A DNA stretch of 64,000 nucleotides from Hysterangium stoloniferum (GCA_015178975.1 WHVD01000244.1:33569-97568), one strand, 5' to 3'; shown: positions 46,501-59,397, numbered from the stretch's first letter. Numbers and translations: made by a program. Notes: generated from the sequence alone by a model not told the origin.

Positions 46501-48660
46501 TCGTTCTCAAGATCTAGCGCGACTCCGGTGTATCCGTCCGAAAAGGGGAAGAAGAAAGAAAGAAGCCCCACTAACCGCCCCATAAAACAAACTCCTATCC
46601 TCCCCCCATCTCAACGCTCTTCACGCTATCGATGAACGCTGTTGCTGCTGCGTATTCAGGGATGTTCATGGCGATGTTGTGGAGTCTTGGGCAAGAGGGC
46701 AGGTAGCGAGATGAGATTGCTAAAACTGTCTATGGGGTTAGCATGTTTATACGAGTTGTATTATAAAGAAGACTGGAAGGGAAAGAAGTGGGAAAGGACG
46801 TACCGGCGGTGAAGAGGAACAGGTCCCGTTCGTAGACCGCTTTGGGCAGTGTGGAGAACGTGGTTTAGGATGGATACGAAGGGCTGACAAATAGCAGAAA
46901 GCACTATAAACATTCGTCTTTTGAAAGGAAGAAGGATAAACACTGCTTACGCTAACATATCTACCACCATTGGAAAAGGAAAAGTCAACACCGAATATCG
47001 AAAAACCTAGGAACACGAGGCACTCACATATCAAACAACTCCTTTGCAGTCTCTCAATCCACTAACCCACTCGAGAGAATAGCGGGCGGGGCACCGCGCG
47101 TTCCCAAGACCCTTCGGTGGGAGGTTGGCAGCAGGCCCTGGGGCGAGATAACCTGTCGAAGTAATACCAAATCCTTCGTTGGTTGCAGATTCGAATTCTG
47201 TTCAAAGTCGTCTTCGTCATAGGTAGCGGCGCGTTTCAGCTTAGCCTCGGAACCTTTTTCACTTTTTATTGTTGATGATGATGACGTTGACGTTGAAGAA
47301 CCGGGTTTCGAAACAACACACGCCTCTTTGAGACTAAGCCGCGCAAGCATACCCATCGGCGCAGAACGAGAGGGGAGTGTGTGTAGGTGGTGGAATGAGT
47401 GGTGGAGGGAATAGGTTTTATAGCACAAACGAGATGATTTTGTCGATCTCCGGCTTGGTGTTTTTGTGTTGGTTCCTCGCACTGTCCTTCCTTCTCACCT
47501 ACAACCTTCCTTCACTTCCTCTCTAACTCTTCATCCCAAGGCACCTCCTCGTCACTCCCGGTCCTTTCACTACACGCTCATCCACTGCCCCTGCAAACAC
47601 AAACACAAACAACATAATCCATAGTGAGCTTCCCAATCTCTGCATCTGAATGTACATCCAACCCACCTGTCCCCACTTCCACTCCTACCCTGCCTTAATG
47701 CGGGCCAGGCACAATACTCCTTACACTAGCATCTGGAGATTAATGACGATGTGGTTGTTAATTTTGTTCGTTTCGCCGCTTGACTCTGCCGCTGGGCCTG
47801 AGCCTGTTGCCCAGCAGCAGTTTGTGCCCTCCAGCCGCAATCCGTGCAGGCGTAGAGAGCAAAAGGACCAGTCCGGGTCGCAATTGTGGTTGAGGTTGTG
47901 ATTAAGTATGCGATTGCGACTGCAACTGCGAGGGTTTGGAAGGGAGTTCTGCCAAGGCGTCGTGAGACTGATATGTTGTCGTTGTTGTCGCTTGAAGTGG
48001 GGTTGAGATTGGGATCAAGATTGGACGTGTAGCTAGTGTTGCGGTGCGGCGCTAGAACTTCGATTGTGGAGCTGGCTATACTGGGGTTGGATTGCGATTG
48101 TGGGGATAGCTACGACTGCTGTGGTCGGACCCGTGCCGCCTGCTTCGCCCCTGCCCCCAACGGCACTTGAAACGCTATGGGGATACGCAGTTGAGATCGA
48201 TCCACCCGACCTCAAGACTGGCTCCGATCCCGTGAGCGATATCCCATTAGACCTTGGCCCTTTGCTGCTGCAAACATAAAGTCCCGCCTCCGGATCCCAA
48301 TGTCCCCTCACCTCCTCCACCCCTTCACACCAAACATAAACCATCTCACAATTTCCGGAGGGTTAACACTAACACTTGCGCTCGTCGTTGAAGCACAGTC
48401 TCTAAATTCACAGGATCCAGTGAGGGATGGCATGTCAAAAGACGGTGAGATAGGGGATTGACGGGCATGTTGTTGCTAGTATTGAAGGCTATGGAGATTT
48501 TCATGTCAATACCGCTGCAGGTACCTAGACGGGGAATTGCAGCTAGAGCCTGATTCGGACTTGATGTTTGGATCTGATTTTGAGCCTGGGGCAACCGTAT
48601 GTATTTGCTAAAGGAAAAGCGGTCTTCATCATCATCTGGGATGAGGGGATGAGTGAAAGC
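46501..48660 (-). pseudogene. Decayed fungal-specific transcription-factor gene, right copy
   Basis: Counterpart of 2304-4700. Minus-strand frames at 48346-48594, 48033-48344, 47054-47482 and 46747-47034 match the left-arm frames. The frame at 47054-47482 is open through TTYDEDDFEQN-like sequence to G-L-V-D and then hits TGA at 47054-47056, the same mutated Trp codon as in the left copy. The domain motif near 46600 is collapsed as in the left copy. Confidence 0.5.
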
Positions 48661-49238
48661 AGGAGCGTGTGCTTGGTATTGCTGAAGTTCAGCATGGGCT
48701 TAGAAGCGTGCGACTTGAAACCAACCTATCGAAGACCAATTATTGAACGTGTGGATTACAGTTGACTCCCTGATAATCCATACGTCCGTGGACACTCCGG
48801 GATTATGGGGGATTATGGGGTACAAGGGAGCACGACTAGCTGCAAATACGAAACTCCTATCGGTTTCAAGGGAGTCTGGGTTGCCAGAGGAATGGGGTAA
48901 GAGAGAGTCGCATAGTTATCCATGGCCTGACTAAGACCGGCTGAAGCAAGCTAGACGGCATGATCGTCTGGCGATCCGAGGCTGACATCCGTGCGGACGG
49001 GACGTTGGCAATTAGGTAACGTCGCGAAGCATAACGTGGATCATCGCTCCTGCTCATATAGGATAGCTGCGACGTCGTCCAAGTGCACATCTCGTCTTGA
49101 TGCCTGTACCATGCTATCTCTTTGAATATAGGCGGCGTGTCCGTCCTCTTTGTGCTCCAGTCTACCTGAGAAACTTTTCACATTTGTCATATGTAAGGTT
49201 ATTACTCTTGAGAATTTATCTTATTTACTTCTTACTGT

Positions 49239-49883
49239 ATGGCCCATCTAGAGGGTGCTGTGACTGAGATACCCTTTCCACCTTTTGAAACAAATAGAAA
49301 TAAAATAGACCCTGAATATTTATTGTATCTGACGGCTTATATTGCTTTACCTCTACGTCTACAGATCCTACCGCGGTTCAATCATCAAATTCCCGGTTTG
49401 CCGGGTCACTACGACTACGAATGGCACCCTCAAGATCCCCGCTCGCCATCCCGAATTCCATGGGTAATCCACAAAGGTAACCGCTCCCTAAGGATTGCGC
49501 TCAATATGTCTCTGTGTTCATACGAAACTTCGGGCTACTGCTTCCTACAACTCGCATCAGGTGCACTCTCACTTAGCTGCGAAGCATACGAACGCATTAA
49601 CAAATGCGCTGTTCACGAATGGTTCGTCCAAGACGGCCGACACTTCTTTCGTGTAGGAGTGGGGATAGGTGACATTGAATTGGGCGACAATGCAAACGCA
49701 TCACGCCCCGCGGGCAATGAATACTTGAAAGGGACAGGGACAGTGAGTGGAGCGGAAAATGAAATGCTGAAAGCCGCACCTGTGCCTGCCCTGAGAGTCA
49801 CGGCTGAGCTGGGTACCCCTACGCCACGCTCAACTACAAGGCATCCACGAGTAGCTCTGATGCGAAAGTCTATGCGTATTTAG
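49239..49883 (+). pseudogene. Unassigned 214-codon frame of the macro-repeat
   Basis: This is the longest frame of the unassigned sequence (counterparts at about 998-1720 and in unit 2). It contains YEWHPQDPRSPSRIPWVIHKG. It has no recognisable domain and no secure exon joins. Intact here, interrupted in the other copies. Confidence 0.35.
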
Positions 49884-50507
49884 AGATGGCCTTCGAGAAA
49901 TCCGGGAAGCATTCTGTGGCTTATGTCTGTGATTACTTGCTTCCTTCATTTCAAGTTCTTAGGGTGTTCTGAACAGCATAGATCGCATTTGACAACGTTT
50001 TCTGAATCCGAGCACGTGTGGGAGATGATATCGACACTGTTGGAACTGGCAATTCCTTTTTAAGGTTTGTTTTTTGAGTCCGATGCAGACTTTCTGCTTC
50101 TCCTAACCCTTTTATGAATACCGCAACGAGAATGGGGGAGAATCTGGCGAAGGCGTAGGGTGAAGGCAGCGTTAGTAAGGAGACCATCAAGAGATTTGTA
50201 CAGAAGTTCATTCTTTACGAATGACTTCCGAATGAGGCGGCTGGTAATGTGTTTCTTAAGTCAGAACCATACATTGATTCGGGAGGGCTTAGGACTAAAT
50301 CCCGATCCAGTGGAAATGAACTCGGGAGCACACTGGGTCCAAATTGGTATTACTTACAATCACTTGGGATTTATATTTTTATGCAGGCACATTGCAGACT
50401 CATACTTGCACCTCCCGTACATACTCATCCTAGACATCGTCTTTCTAAGGGCATCTAGTGGGGTCTTAAAAACAAAATAAAGTCATGCATTTACACCTGA
50501 AGGTTCC

Positions 50508-50966
50508 TTGCACCACGAGCGACATGGGTACCCGGTCGGATCTAAAGAAGCAAGCAAGATGTACAGCAGATCCTGGTGTGGGAAGACTTTCTCCGCCGAT
50601 GTCGACACCTCTTCTAGGTCACGGATCATCTTAAATATAATAATATACCCAGGGACAAGAGACAGTGCGGATCTAGACAGGTTTCTTATATTCACACAAT
50701 TGACTGTTCAGTCCTTGGTTCTAGCGCATGGTCGTGGGAGCTTGTATTATGAAATTTTCCTGTCAATTGTCACCGATGAATTACCAGTTAGGCGAACAGC
50801 CCTTGACCTTGAAATCCAGATCCCGGGCTACATTTGCCGATGCAAGGAAAGCATTAATATTTCCGGGAGTCCCAGGGAGAACCAGAGTATGTGTTTCAAC
50901 GAGCGCTCGCCAATAAACGATAGTTTCAGTCCAAAACAGCTTCTTCACACTGGAAGGCTGCTCTAA
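50508..50966 (+). pseudogene. Unassigned 152-codon frame of the macro-repeat
   Basis: Counterpart of 157-369 on the minus strand (shared SRSR...NIII, TRDSADL.RFLIFTQL). It contains ALDLEIQIPGYICRCKESIN. No family recognised. It probably belongs to the same decayed gene as 49239-49883. Confidence 0.3.
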
Positions 50967-51150
50967 GAATGTAAAGAGTCCTTCCGCAACCCTCGAAAAG
51001 CAAGCTGCTAGATTTATTTGTCGATTGAAAACGAGTATTATAGATTTATCTGAAAATATCCACGGCTTAAAAATTTTTGATTTACACGGCAGTGGATGGT
51101 CAGTTCCGAACACGTGGGTAAGGGATTCATATTATGGTTTACTTGCAGCT

Positions 51151-51429
51151 TGTAACGGGAGCGGACCTGGTGGCGGACTTCGCACGCAGCGGTCTACCGC
51201 CGTTGTCTCAGGAGGTAAAGAGAGGGTAGATAATTTTCCGATCATTACACTGTTTCATTTATATTATCTGTCGTTAGGGGGTTTAGTCTACGAATGCTAG
51301 CATAAATAGGGAAGCCACCCATTAGCTACAGGAGTTATTTCGAATTGGAGCCTATTCCTACTCTGTTCGTTCCTCTTCGTAAGAAGCTCAAACCGAAGGA
51401 TTACGCTATCTTTAAAGCCGAACCTTACA
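51151..51429 (+). mobile_element. Solo LTR (279 bp), copy B
   Basis: TGTAACGGG...CCTTACA is flanked by cagct at 51146-51150 and 51430-51434. The homologous place in the left array (about 18560) is empty. Its length is identical to copy A at 19257-19535. It includes a TATA-like cataaatagg (about 51300). Confidence 0.88.
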
Positions 51430-51434
51430 CAGCT

Positions 51435-52947
51435 GTTCCTGGCACAGACCGAAGACTGACCTACCTCCGAAACCAATCATGCTTCGGCACCGACAAAATG
51501 TGCGATAGATATATCGCCATTTAGCTTGATTTTATAAATTTATATTCCATTGTAGGGAAGTTGCAGATTCTGCGTATCCTGCGAGCTGGCCCTTCAGTGT
51601 TTGTGCACTTGAGGAAAGTGTTTTCGACACTGGATAACAGCGTCTAGAACACTTCATTCAAGTGCATTTTCTTACTACAGTGGTTGCACATTACAATAAT
51701 TGAACTTGGGGACACCTATCTGAGATCTAATAGTAAATATTCTGGCACTCATCATCAACACAAACACAATGGTTTTGGCTAACAAGACCATGAATCCCAA
51801 AGTTTAGTATAATACTACTATATATCACTGTTCTCGCTTCACATGTAGTTACCTGCCGGTAATTCCTTTGCTCATATTTGTGCTCACCACTCGCTGCTCA
51901 ACATCTCACCATGTAACAATCAAATCATATGCAACTTTTGTTTTGCGGCTTCGCACAATGAATTTTGTAGTGTGCAAAATTCTAAATTTAAGAAACATTT
52001 CAAATACATTGATTAAATAGCTCATTGATGTACCATAAAAGGTTATTACTAATGTATTAACACAAGACAAAAGGACACCGTTAAGAATGGGAGTTATGTA
52101 CTCCTTAAATTAGATATAAAATGCCTTAGGTTTCGTCTTGCAAATGTCTATCTAATTTTCAACCATTGTTTCCTTTTAATGTTGTCCTAAAATGACATTT
52201 TATGCAGTGAAAACAACGCTGTTAAATTCAACCTAAAGGTTACCTTCAATCCCATCTTTACATGACCTAAAATGTCTATTTTAAGTAAGGTTTGGTACAA
52301 AACAAAATTCATTATCAAAGTTTATCTCCTTGGGAAGCATTTTGCGGTGCTCCAAAAAGGGTTCACCGCGGCAGTGTATATCTTTGTGGAAGCATGGCCA
52401 CAAGACTATAGCTCGAAATTAATCTGGGGCTGACTGCGCCATAAAAAGGCTGTATCCCCTTCTGGTATCAGTACGACTGCTGTCCACCAATGTCTACTCC
52501 CAACGAGATGACTCTGAGCAAACACGATAGCGCGCAATCTCGCCTGATAAAGACTGAAGTTGACAGCGCCAACTTGAAGGCAGCAGGCGGGAAGCATCGC
52601 TCTGGACTGTAATTACATTATACATCGCAATGCCACTCCTCGAATAACAGAAAAGCGGTGTTACTTTCAACTCTGACGTTCAAGAACACTAGAAATACTA
52701 TTCTATGGGGGTGACAATCGACCAAACTATTATTAGAAGCTGTGAGCCTTCAGGGGAAGGCGTGAAAAAGTAGTAAGGTAGCTTGGTACACTGGAGCCTA
52801 TATCGTTGAGGGGGTAAGGGCACCTTGGTTACGAAGGCAGATGAACCGCCGTAAATCCTGTGTAAGCACGGCCACATGGTTGTTCCGACTGACTGCTGCA
52901 TAAAAGGGCAGCACCCCCTTCTAATGTAAGTACGACTCTACCCACCA
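51435..52947. other. Macro-repeat intergenic region upstream of the right 567-codon gene
   Basis: No gene is supported. It contains the empty sites for the Crypton-like element (near 52080-52095) and for the 392-bp solo LTR (near 52240). A TATA-like CATAAAAG is at 52899-52906. Confidence 0.6.
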
Positions 52948-54885
52948 ATGACTACTTTCAACGAGGCGAGTCTGGGGAATTACGAGTCGCCGACGGCTGA
53001 AGTCCCCCTCGAAGATGTTGAGGAGTTACCCCCTTTGATTTCCCCAAATGTATTGAGCTCACAGGAACGGGAGCAGATCATCGAGAGGGGGATGAGGGAA
53101 AGATTCCGGTTGAAGCTCCGAGAACGATGGAGCTGTAATGAACCCAGGCATGATATATGCTACCTGGCACCCGATGATGGCCAGCACATACCACTGTCTG
53201 CAAATCATGTAGAGGTTTGGGTTGACGAGTTGGTGAGTAAGGTACAATGCTATTATCATGTAATCTGTATGACATTCTGTGCATTTCAGTGTCAAGGAGA
53301 AACGAGTTACCATGACCCACCGCTTATTGTTACAATGCCAGGGAGGCCCACGGACACCACATCCAAGCCGAGCCCATATCACAGTCATGACTGGGGAGCG
53401 ACCTCACGGGATGTTGGCACATCTACAACTATTGAAATAGGACTCGGGCATTATGGTGGAGTAGGTTTGGAAAAGGTTGGGATGAAAGTCCTTTACATTG
53501 CAAAGAAAGCTTCTCTGATGGCAAAGTTGAGGGTGTACGAGCGAATTGCGCATAGATTGGATCTGCACTGCGGGCTTGACAGGTTCTCACAAAAGTATTT
53601 GACTCTGCCAAGACTGGGACGTCTAATTCAAGAGAGCATTGATTTGTGTAGGTAGGGATGACTCAGCGCCAATCATTGAATATATTCGAATACTTATATC
53701 TTCACAGACCCTCATACCCGCCTCAAATTCGAGAACGGGCCGTGTCGATCTTAAGTGACTGCTGGACGGGTTTATACCGGATTAACAAAAGTCACGCTAC
53801 AGAGCTTGTGACATGCTTGGGTTGGGCCCTGATACTTTGCCCCGGCACTCCAGGGTCAGATGGAAATAATACGTCAACTGCAATCACGTCATCCCTTTAT
53901 AATGCTGTAATCGAATCACCGCTACACACCAACTTAGATGAGGTTGCATCAACATTTATCGTCCAACTCGCCCGATATTTGTCATGCTTTGGTAGTCAAT
54001 ATTCACGACCCGTTAGCGGCCTCGCGTGGATTGTGGAAAATATTTGTGACGTGCGTCAGCTGTCCGTAGAGGAGCTGACTGCGATCAAAGGGTACTTTGA
54101 ATTCTGGTTACAACCGTGCGTCCGCTATCATATGTTTTCATCCTGCTGACGAAGACTAAAACAGACAAAATCGCCAGCAACGACGGTTGTATGGATATAA
54201 TGATGATCGTATACTGGTTTTCATTAATTGCATCCAACAAGATGCATGGTTTCGAGATATTGCTGGAGCTGTATTGAAGGTTATAGTGGACGACATAAAC
54301 TTGAATATTGCATCTTTGACACTTCATAATGATTCTTCCGCATATTCACTGTTTTTTGATACCCGGGCCGTGCAACTCTTCTTCTTCAACAGCACACTTC
54401 GCACCGATCACATCAGCCAGCTAAATGTGGTGTTTTCACTCATTGGGCCCATCCTACGGTATGTTTACAATGTTTACCTTCCAGTACTGTCTTACCTCCT
54501 CTCATGAAATTCTCCTCCCAGTCTGATTTTGACGCAAACAAGTCCAGATCGACCGCTCTTAGCGTCTGGCGAACGAATAATCTCGGTTACTCTGCAGCTG
54601 ATAGCTGTATCTTTCGACCCCGAATCTGCGTGTACCACTGTGCGCAGCCTTGATAGCATCGCCATTCTTCTGTGTCTCCTTCAACATTGTGAAACAATGC
54701 CTGGTTCAATCAGCCACCCATATCACCTTGAGCGTCTTGAATGTTTACTTCTCATCGCTCGTTCCTTCTTATGCGTAATTGCCACACCTTTCACTGGCGT
54801 GTCGGTAGCGTGTAATGCGAGCTTGATATCAGTGTTAAAGACATATAGTTCACCTTCCGAACTATCAATTTGGGATGGTTATTAA
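52948..54885 (+). CDS. Uncharacterised 567-codon protein, right-arm paralogue (5 exons)
   Basis: Function unknown. Exons are 52948-53232, 53290-53651, 53708-54119, 54178-54458 and 54522-54885, of 285, 362, 412, 281 and 364 nt, exactly the lengths of the left-arm paralogue at 7219-9157. All joins are in phase. Introns are 56-63 bp. Shared stretches include ERWSCNEPRHDICYLAPDDG, SHATELVTCLGWALILCPGT, NLDEVASTFIVQLARYLSCF and LASGERII. No signal peptide, membrane helix or catalytic motif was noticed. A stop in the third intron's region (gac taa) supports that intron being removed. An apparent full-length open gene inside a decayed repeat suggests selection or a very recent duplication. Confidence 0.75.
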
Positions 54886-57720
54886 TCATCTTGGATAACG
54901 CCTACATATCACAACCAAACCAATAGTAGCGTAGCATCGTTGCCCTTTATCTAACCGCTCTGGAGGCGGATTCCATAGCTGTAGGAACCTACTTAGTTGG
55001 GGGAATTTAAGAGCGCATACAATCGCTTTGTATAATCCCTGTAACCTCTTTAGACTAGCGGTGAACACATTGTGAACACTAGCCTCGGAGGAAAGTGCAT
55101 TGGATCTATGGACGATGGTAACGTTACAAAGGATTCCACTTAAAAGTCTATCATCTCCGCCAGGCTAGCGGCAACAATCACTGAGTGATCCATGCCGACA
55201 TCTGTCTGATTCCGGCTCTCACCGAGATCTTTGTTCAATTCAGGATCGCGACTTTCTAGCCAAAACTCTGCCATGAAAAAACGACCGCTTTCAATTGAGG
55301 CGAGGGACGGTATCAGGTGGATTCTTAAAGTACTCTGGAGCACTGTTTTAGTTAGTAATTCAGCGGGCTGCTACTGCTCCTCTCAATCAGACCTGCATAA
55401 ATAAAATTCAAACACTCATTACTAAATCACATCTCTTGCCACAACCACGACCATCTTAATTTTCTCCCAATATATTTATAGATGCTAGTGCACTGCGTTT
55501 TCGTTTTCTTTATCTGTGGGGGCGTATGAGGAGAGGGAACAACAGCCATGCCACCCGCCATAACCCCGGCAATCCTCAACTGGCTCATGTCAGGGGAGAG
55601 CGAAATAGAGTATACTTCATCCCCCCCAGACGGAGAGATATTTTTGGGTATAATTTATCATGAAAGAGTGCCCGGAGAATCATTTAGCTTCCGTTGAATT
55701 CTTCCCAATGTGACCATCTACCAAATTTGGTTTTTTTCCTAAAACGGCTACCGACACCTCCGCCCTCAAACGCTTCAAGGATATTTCCACCCGCGAGCGT
55801 GATAGTTGTAGCGTACGGCCACAGTTCGTAGGATGTCAGGAGGTCATTAATATGGCGTTTTTTTTCGCGGGACTGTACGAGTAGGTCAGTAGGTTGTTGT
55901 TGTTGGTTGTGAGAGGAGCGTGGCTGACAGGACGGTGGAATAGTGATTTATCATAGCGAATAACGCCTCCCCCACACTTGGTGTCTGCGGCTTTCGGCCT
56001 TTAACAACACAGGATAGGGTCGTGGTTTGACACCATCGAAAGCTGGGTGGTTGTTGGGTTTGTGGGTAGGAGGGCAGGGGGAATACACATTCATCCAGAG
56101 AAGAAGGCTAGTACGATTCTGAGTGGATTCCGAAAGGAAAGCGGGGGAAATAGAATAAGGGAGTAAAAGAAGAGAAGAGAGAGCAAATAGAAACAATAAA
56201 AAGGTGTTAAAGAGAGTTTAAACAGACGCATCCACCACTATTTGAGTGTCAAGGCAGGACGGACTTAGCCGGAGGAAGGGACCTCGCCGCAAGATCGTAA
56301 GCTGGGAGTGATATAATGGGGTGAGGGTGGAACGATCCAAAACTCGCACATACACCTTATGTGCATCTGCGTACCCCGATGCACCCAAGTGCTCAGGTTG
56401 GAATGGCATGGTCGAAGAGTCTGCACTAGCACAATTGCCTCACGTACGGATGCGAACCACCGATTATGCGCAGACGGGAAAGGGAGGGAAAAGGGAGATA
56501 GCGCTACCACTGCCATCCTATGCTCCGCGAGCATAGATAAACATGGAGGAGGAAGAGGTCCAATACCCAATCTAACTCGGGATGGAAAAGGATGTTCGAG
56601 GAGTGTCTTGTCCTTTCATATATGCATCTACAGATCTAGCGTGCACCTGCAAACCCCGCGGACTACGCGCATATTGAAAAAGAGGTGTAATATCCCCGTC
56701 TAAGAAAGTCTAGCTTGGAATGGGATTGTGGTTGATAGAAAGAGAGATTGGGTTGGTGAACTTATGTGATTGGTGTTATCATTGTTGGAACTGCGATGAC
56801 TGCGACTGTGAGGATTTGCCGCCACCCCCTTGGTTTCTAATCACACCAGGATTCGTGTCAAGGCACCCAAAATTTAGCCCATCTTACATAATCTAAGATC
56901 GAGTGGATATTTGACCACAGACATTATTTAACCTTTTTATCATTTGTTATGGTGGGTTGAAGCGGACATATCATTCTGGGCATGTCTGCTCTCATTCTGC
57001 GCCTTTGCGTTTGTCATTGTATGCCCCAACGCCAACGTCAGTCCAATATCATTTTAGGGCAAAATCACTCTTTCATTTTAGGAGAGGGATCTGTACAAGA
57101 AGTGGAAATCAACCCACTGCATTACCTACTGCATCTTCGCCTTTCGTCGCGCCCACCACAAACGGCGTTTCTGCCTGTCGGCCAAGACTATTATGGACTG
57201 GTTCTGGCTATGCAATCTTGACAAGCGGGACTCAAAGCCTTTGCCCATGCCAGTGGAGAAACTCGCAGCGGGGCTGCAATCAGTGAGTAGACCCTGTGCT
57301 TCTACGAGTACGGTTGGGCAACCTGAGTCTGAGCCTTCTGTACAGGTTATTGTCACAATCCTGCAGAAACAATGTCAAGAACGTGCACGCTAAGCGCGAT
57401 CGCGACGAGCTGAGTTCACGGTTGTGTCTCTTAAGCCTCTAAACAGCTTCCTGCAAGTTGTCCGTATCCAGCAGCTGCAGGTTCATCAATTTTATGCACA
57501 CCCTTGGAGCGCTGAAGAGTTTGTTTGACGCGACGTCGCTGCAAATTCACAATGGTGCAGTTGTCCAGGTGATGATTACGAGCAGGGTGCCACGTGTGGT
57601 GTTTGCGCATGTGGCGAGGTATTGCAGGGTATCGTTGTCACGATCTAGCGCGACTCCGGTGTATCCGTCTGAAAAAGGGGAAGAAGAAAGAAAGAAGCCT
57701 GACTAACTGCCCCATAAAAC
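54886..57720. other. Macro-repeat sequence, no supported gene
   Basis: Reverse counterpart of 4440-7218. Frames such as 56265-56570 and 56957-57286 recur in the other copies as part of the repeat and lack domains. Confidence 0.55.
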
Positions 57721-57738
57721 TAACTCCTATCCTCCCCC

Positions 57739-57905
57739 TACAAAGGAGACAATGGTTACAAAAGGAAACAACAGTTACACCAGAAACAATGGTTACAAAA
57801 GGAGACAAAGGTTACAAAGGAGACAATGGTTACAAAGGAGACAATGGTTACAAAGGAGACAATGGTTACAAACAGAAACAATGGTTACAAATGGAAAGAG
57901 TGGTT
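57739..57905. repeat. Minisatellite of 18-bp units
   Basis: Units of the type ggttacaaaggagacaat repeat about nine times with variants (aaaggaaacaac, cagaaacaat). It lies at the point where homology with the left arm ends. The following 57940-58085 is AT-rich. Confidence 0.9.
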
Positions 57906-58084
57906 AAATTGACTCTCAACTGCAAGTAATTACTGTGGTCACTCAATTTATTTATTTTGATTTAACATATTTTATTTTGATTTATTGAATTTTATTTTAT
58001 TTTATTGTTTTTCATTTCAATTTATTTTATTTTTAAACATTTTACATTCATTTATTATGTTTTATTTGAATTATTCTGATTTTA

Positions 58085-58760
58085 TTGAGGCCAATCAGAG
58101 GGGGATGGAGGAAGAAGGAAACAGTACACACAGCAGCTGGACAAAGAGAGAAAGAAATAGTACACACACTCACTGAAGAAAGAGTACACACACCACCTGG
58201 AGGAAAGAGAGGGGTGGTCAGAGGAGGATGGTGGAAGAAGGAAATGGTAGACACACACTGCAGGAAAGAGGGAGGAGGTTAATCAGAGGAACACACACTG
58301 GCTGGAGGAAAGAGGAGGACAAAGAGAGAGGGGAAAGGGAATGCACACTGGCTGGAGGAAAGAGAGAGAGCCAATCAGAAGAGGACAGAGAGAGAGGGAA
58401 ATGGAACGCGCACCAGCTGGAGGAAAGAGAGAGGAGGCAAATCAGTGCAGGACAGAGGAAGAAGGAAATGGTAGATGCACCAGCTAGAGGAAAGAGAGAG
58501 CCCAATGAGAGGAGGACGGAGAGAGAAGGAAATGGTACACACACCTGGAGGAAAGAGAGGAGGATGATCAGAGGACAAAGAAAGAGGAAATGGTACATGC
58601 ACCAGTTGGACAAAAGAGAGAAGAGGTCAATCAGAGGAGGACAGAGAGAGAAGGAAATGGTACACACTTGCTGGAGGAAAGAGAGAGGAGGTGGATTAGC
58701 ACAGGATGGAGGGAGAAGGAAAGAGTACATGCATCACCTTGAGGAAAGAGAGAGGGTGCG
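58085..58760. repeat. GA-rich minisatellite of about 60-bp units
   Basis: Imperfect units contain caatcagagg, gaggacagagag, aggaaatggtacacac and ctggaggaaagagag, recurring about ten times. Frames on both strands are artefacts. Confidence 0.88.
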
Positions 58761-58764
58761 CTGT

Positions 58765-59031
58765 AAATGGGTGTGAGTGTGCAGTGGTGGATGGGTGTGG
58801 GTGGATGGGTGTGGGTGGATGGGTGTGCAGTGGATGGGTACAGGTGCGTGGTGGATGGGTGCAGGTGTGTGGTGGATGGGTGCAGGTGTGTGATGGATGG
58901 GTGCACGGTGGATGGGAGCGATGGATGGGTGCACGGTGGATGGGAGCAGGTGCACCATGGATGGGTGCGGGTGGATGGGGTATGCAGTGGATGGGTGTGC
59001 AGTGGATGGGAGTGGGTGCACTGTGGATGGG
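58765..59031. repeat. G-rich minisatellite (ggatgggtg units)
   Basis: An array of short units built on gtggatgggtg, with cores such as gtgtgcagtggatggg. Its right edge coincides exactly with the first base of the inverted LTR fragment. Confidence 0.9.
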
Positions 59032-59397
59032 TGTTAGGATACACACACAGGGCGGGTTTCTGGAGAAACCCACGGGATATCCAGTAGGACTTGGCTTCAG
59101 CTTATAGGCTGCGCCCTCGCTAGATCATGTTGTCCAATTTCAAACAGGCAGACGGGGATCCCAGGGAGTCCGGGCAGGGTTCGTGGGTCGTAGGTCGTAA
59201 GTTGGAGGTCGTGGGTCGTGAGTCGAGATAGTTGAGAGAGATAGATGCGCCGGAGCCCATGGGCTCCGACTAATGAGAGCGATGTGAAGCAAGCAAGGTT
59301 TTTAGAGCAGAAAATGTTATTAGATTACTGGGGGGAATCTAAGCTAATTTTCTGACTGGATTGTATGTACAACATCTGCCAGTTTAAATAGACCGTG
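59032..59397 (-). mobile_element. Inverted partial LTR of the same gypsy family
   Basis: These 366 bp are the near-perfect reverse complement of 59853-60218, the 3' half of the adjacent LTR. They start TGTTAGGATACAC and stop exactly where the full LTR begins. The simplest reading is an older LTR in opposite orientation into which the gypsy element inserted. Confidence 0.7.

Larger units (their letters stand above)
45318..57720 (-). repeat. Inverted macro-repeat array (right arm)
   Basis: This is the reverse complement of the left-arm units. 45318-50855 corresponds to 104-5650. 50950-52100 corresponds to 17911-18800. 52100-52940 corresponds to 9170-10421. 52948-54900 corresponds to 7200-9157. 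54900-57720 corresponds to 4440-7200. The 4440-5280 block occurs twice here (45680-46720 and 56840-57720). A shared landmark lies at 45793 and 56967, giving 11174 bp, or about 10.89 kb after removing the 279-bp solo LTR and its target copy, in agreement with the left arm. Confidence 0.85.

Noticed and set aside
51330-51524. Open stretch of about 62 codons that looked like a C-terminal exon
   Set aside because: It crosses the right edge of the 279-bp solo LTR. The uninterrupted copy lacks the first part, so it is chance.
58696-59107. Frames with His/Pro-rich or Gly/Trp-rich repeats
   Set aside because: They are translation of the ggatgggtg minisatellite.
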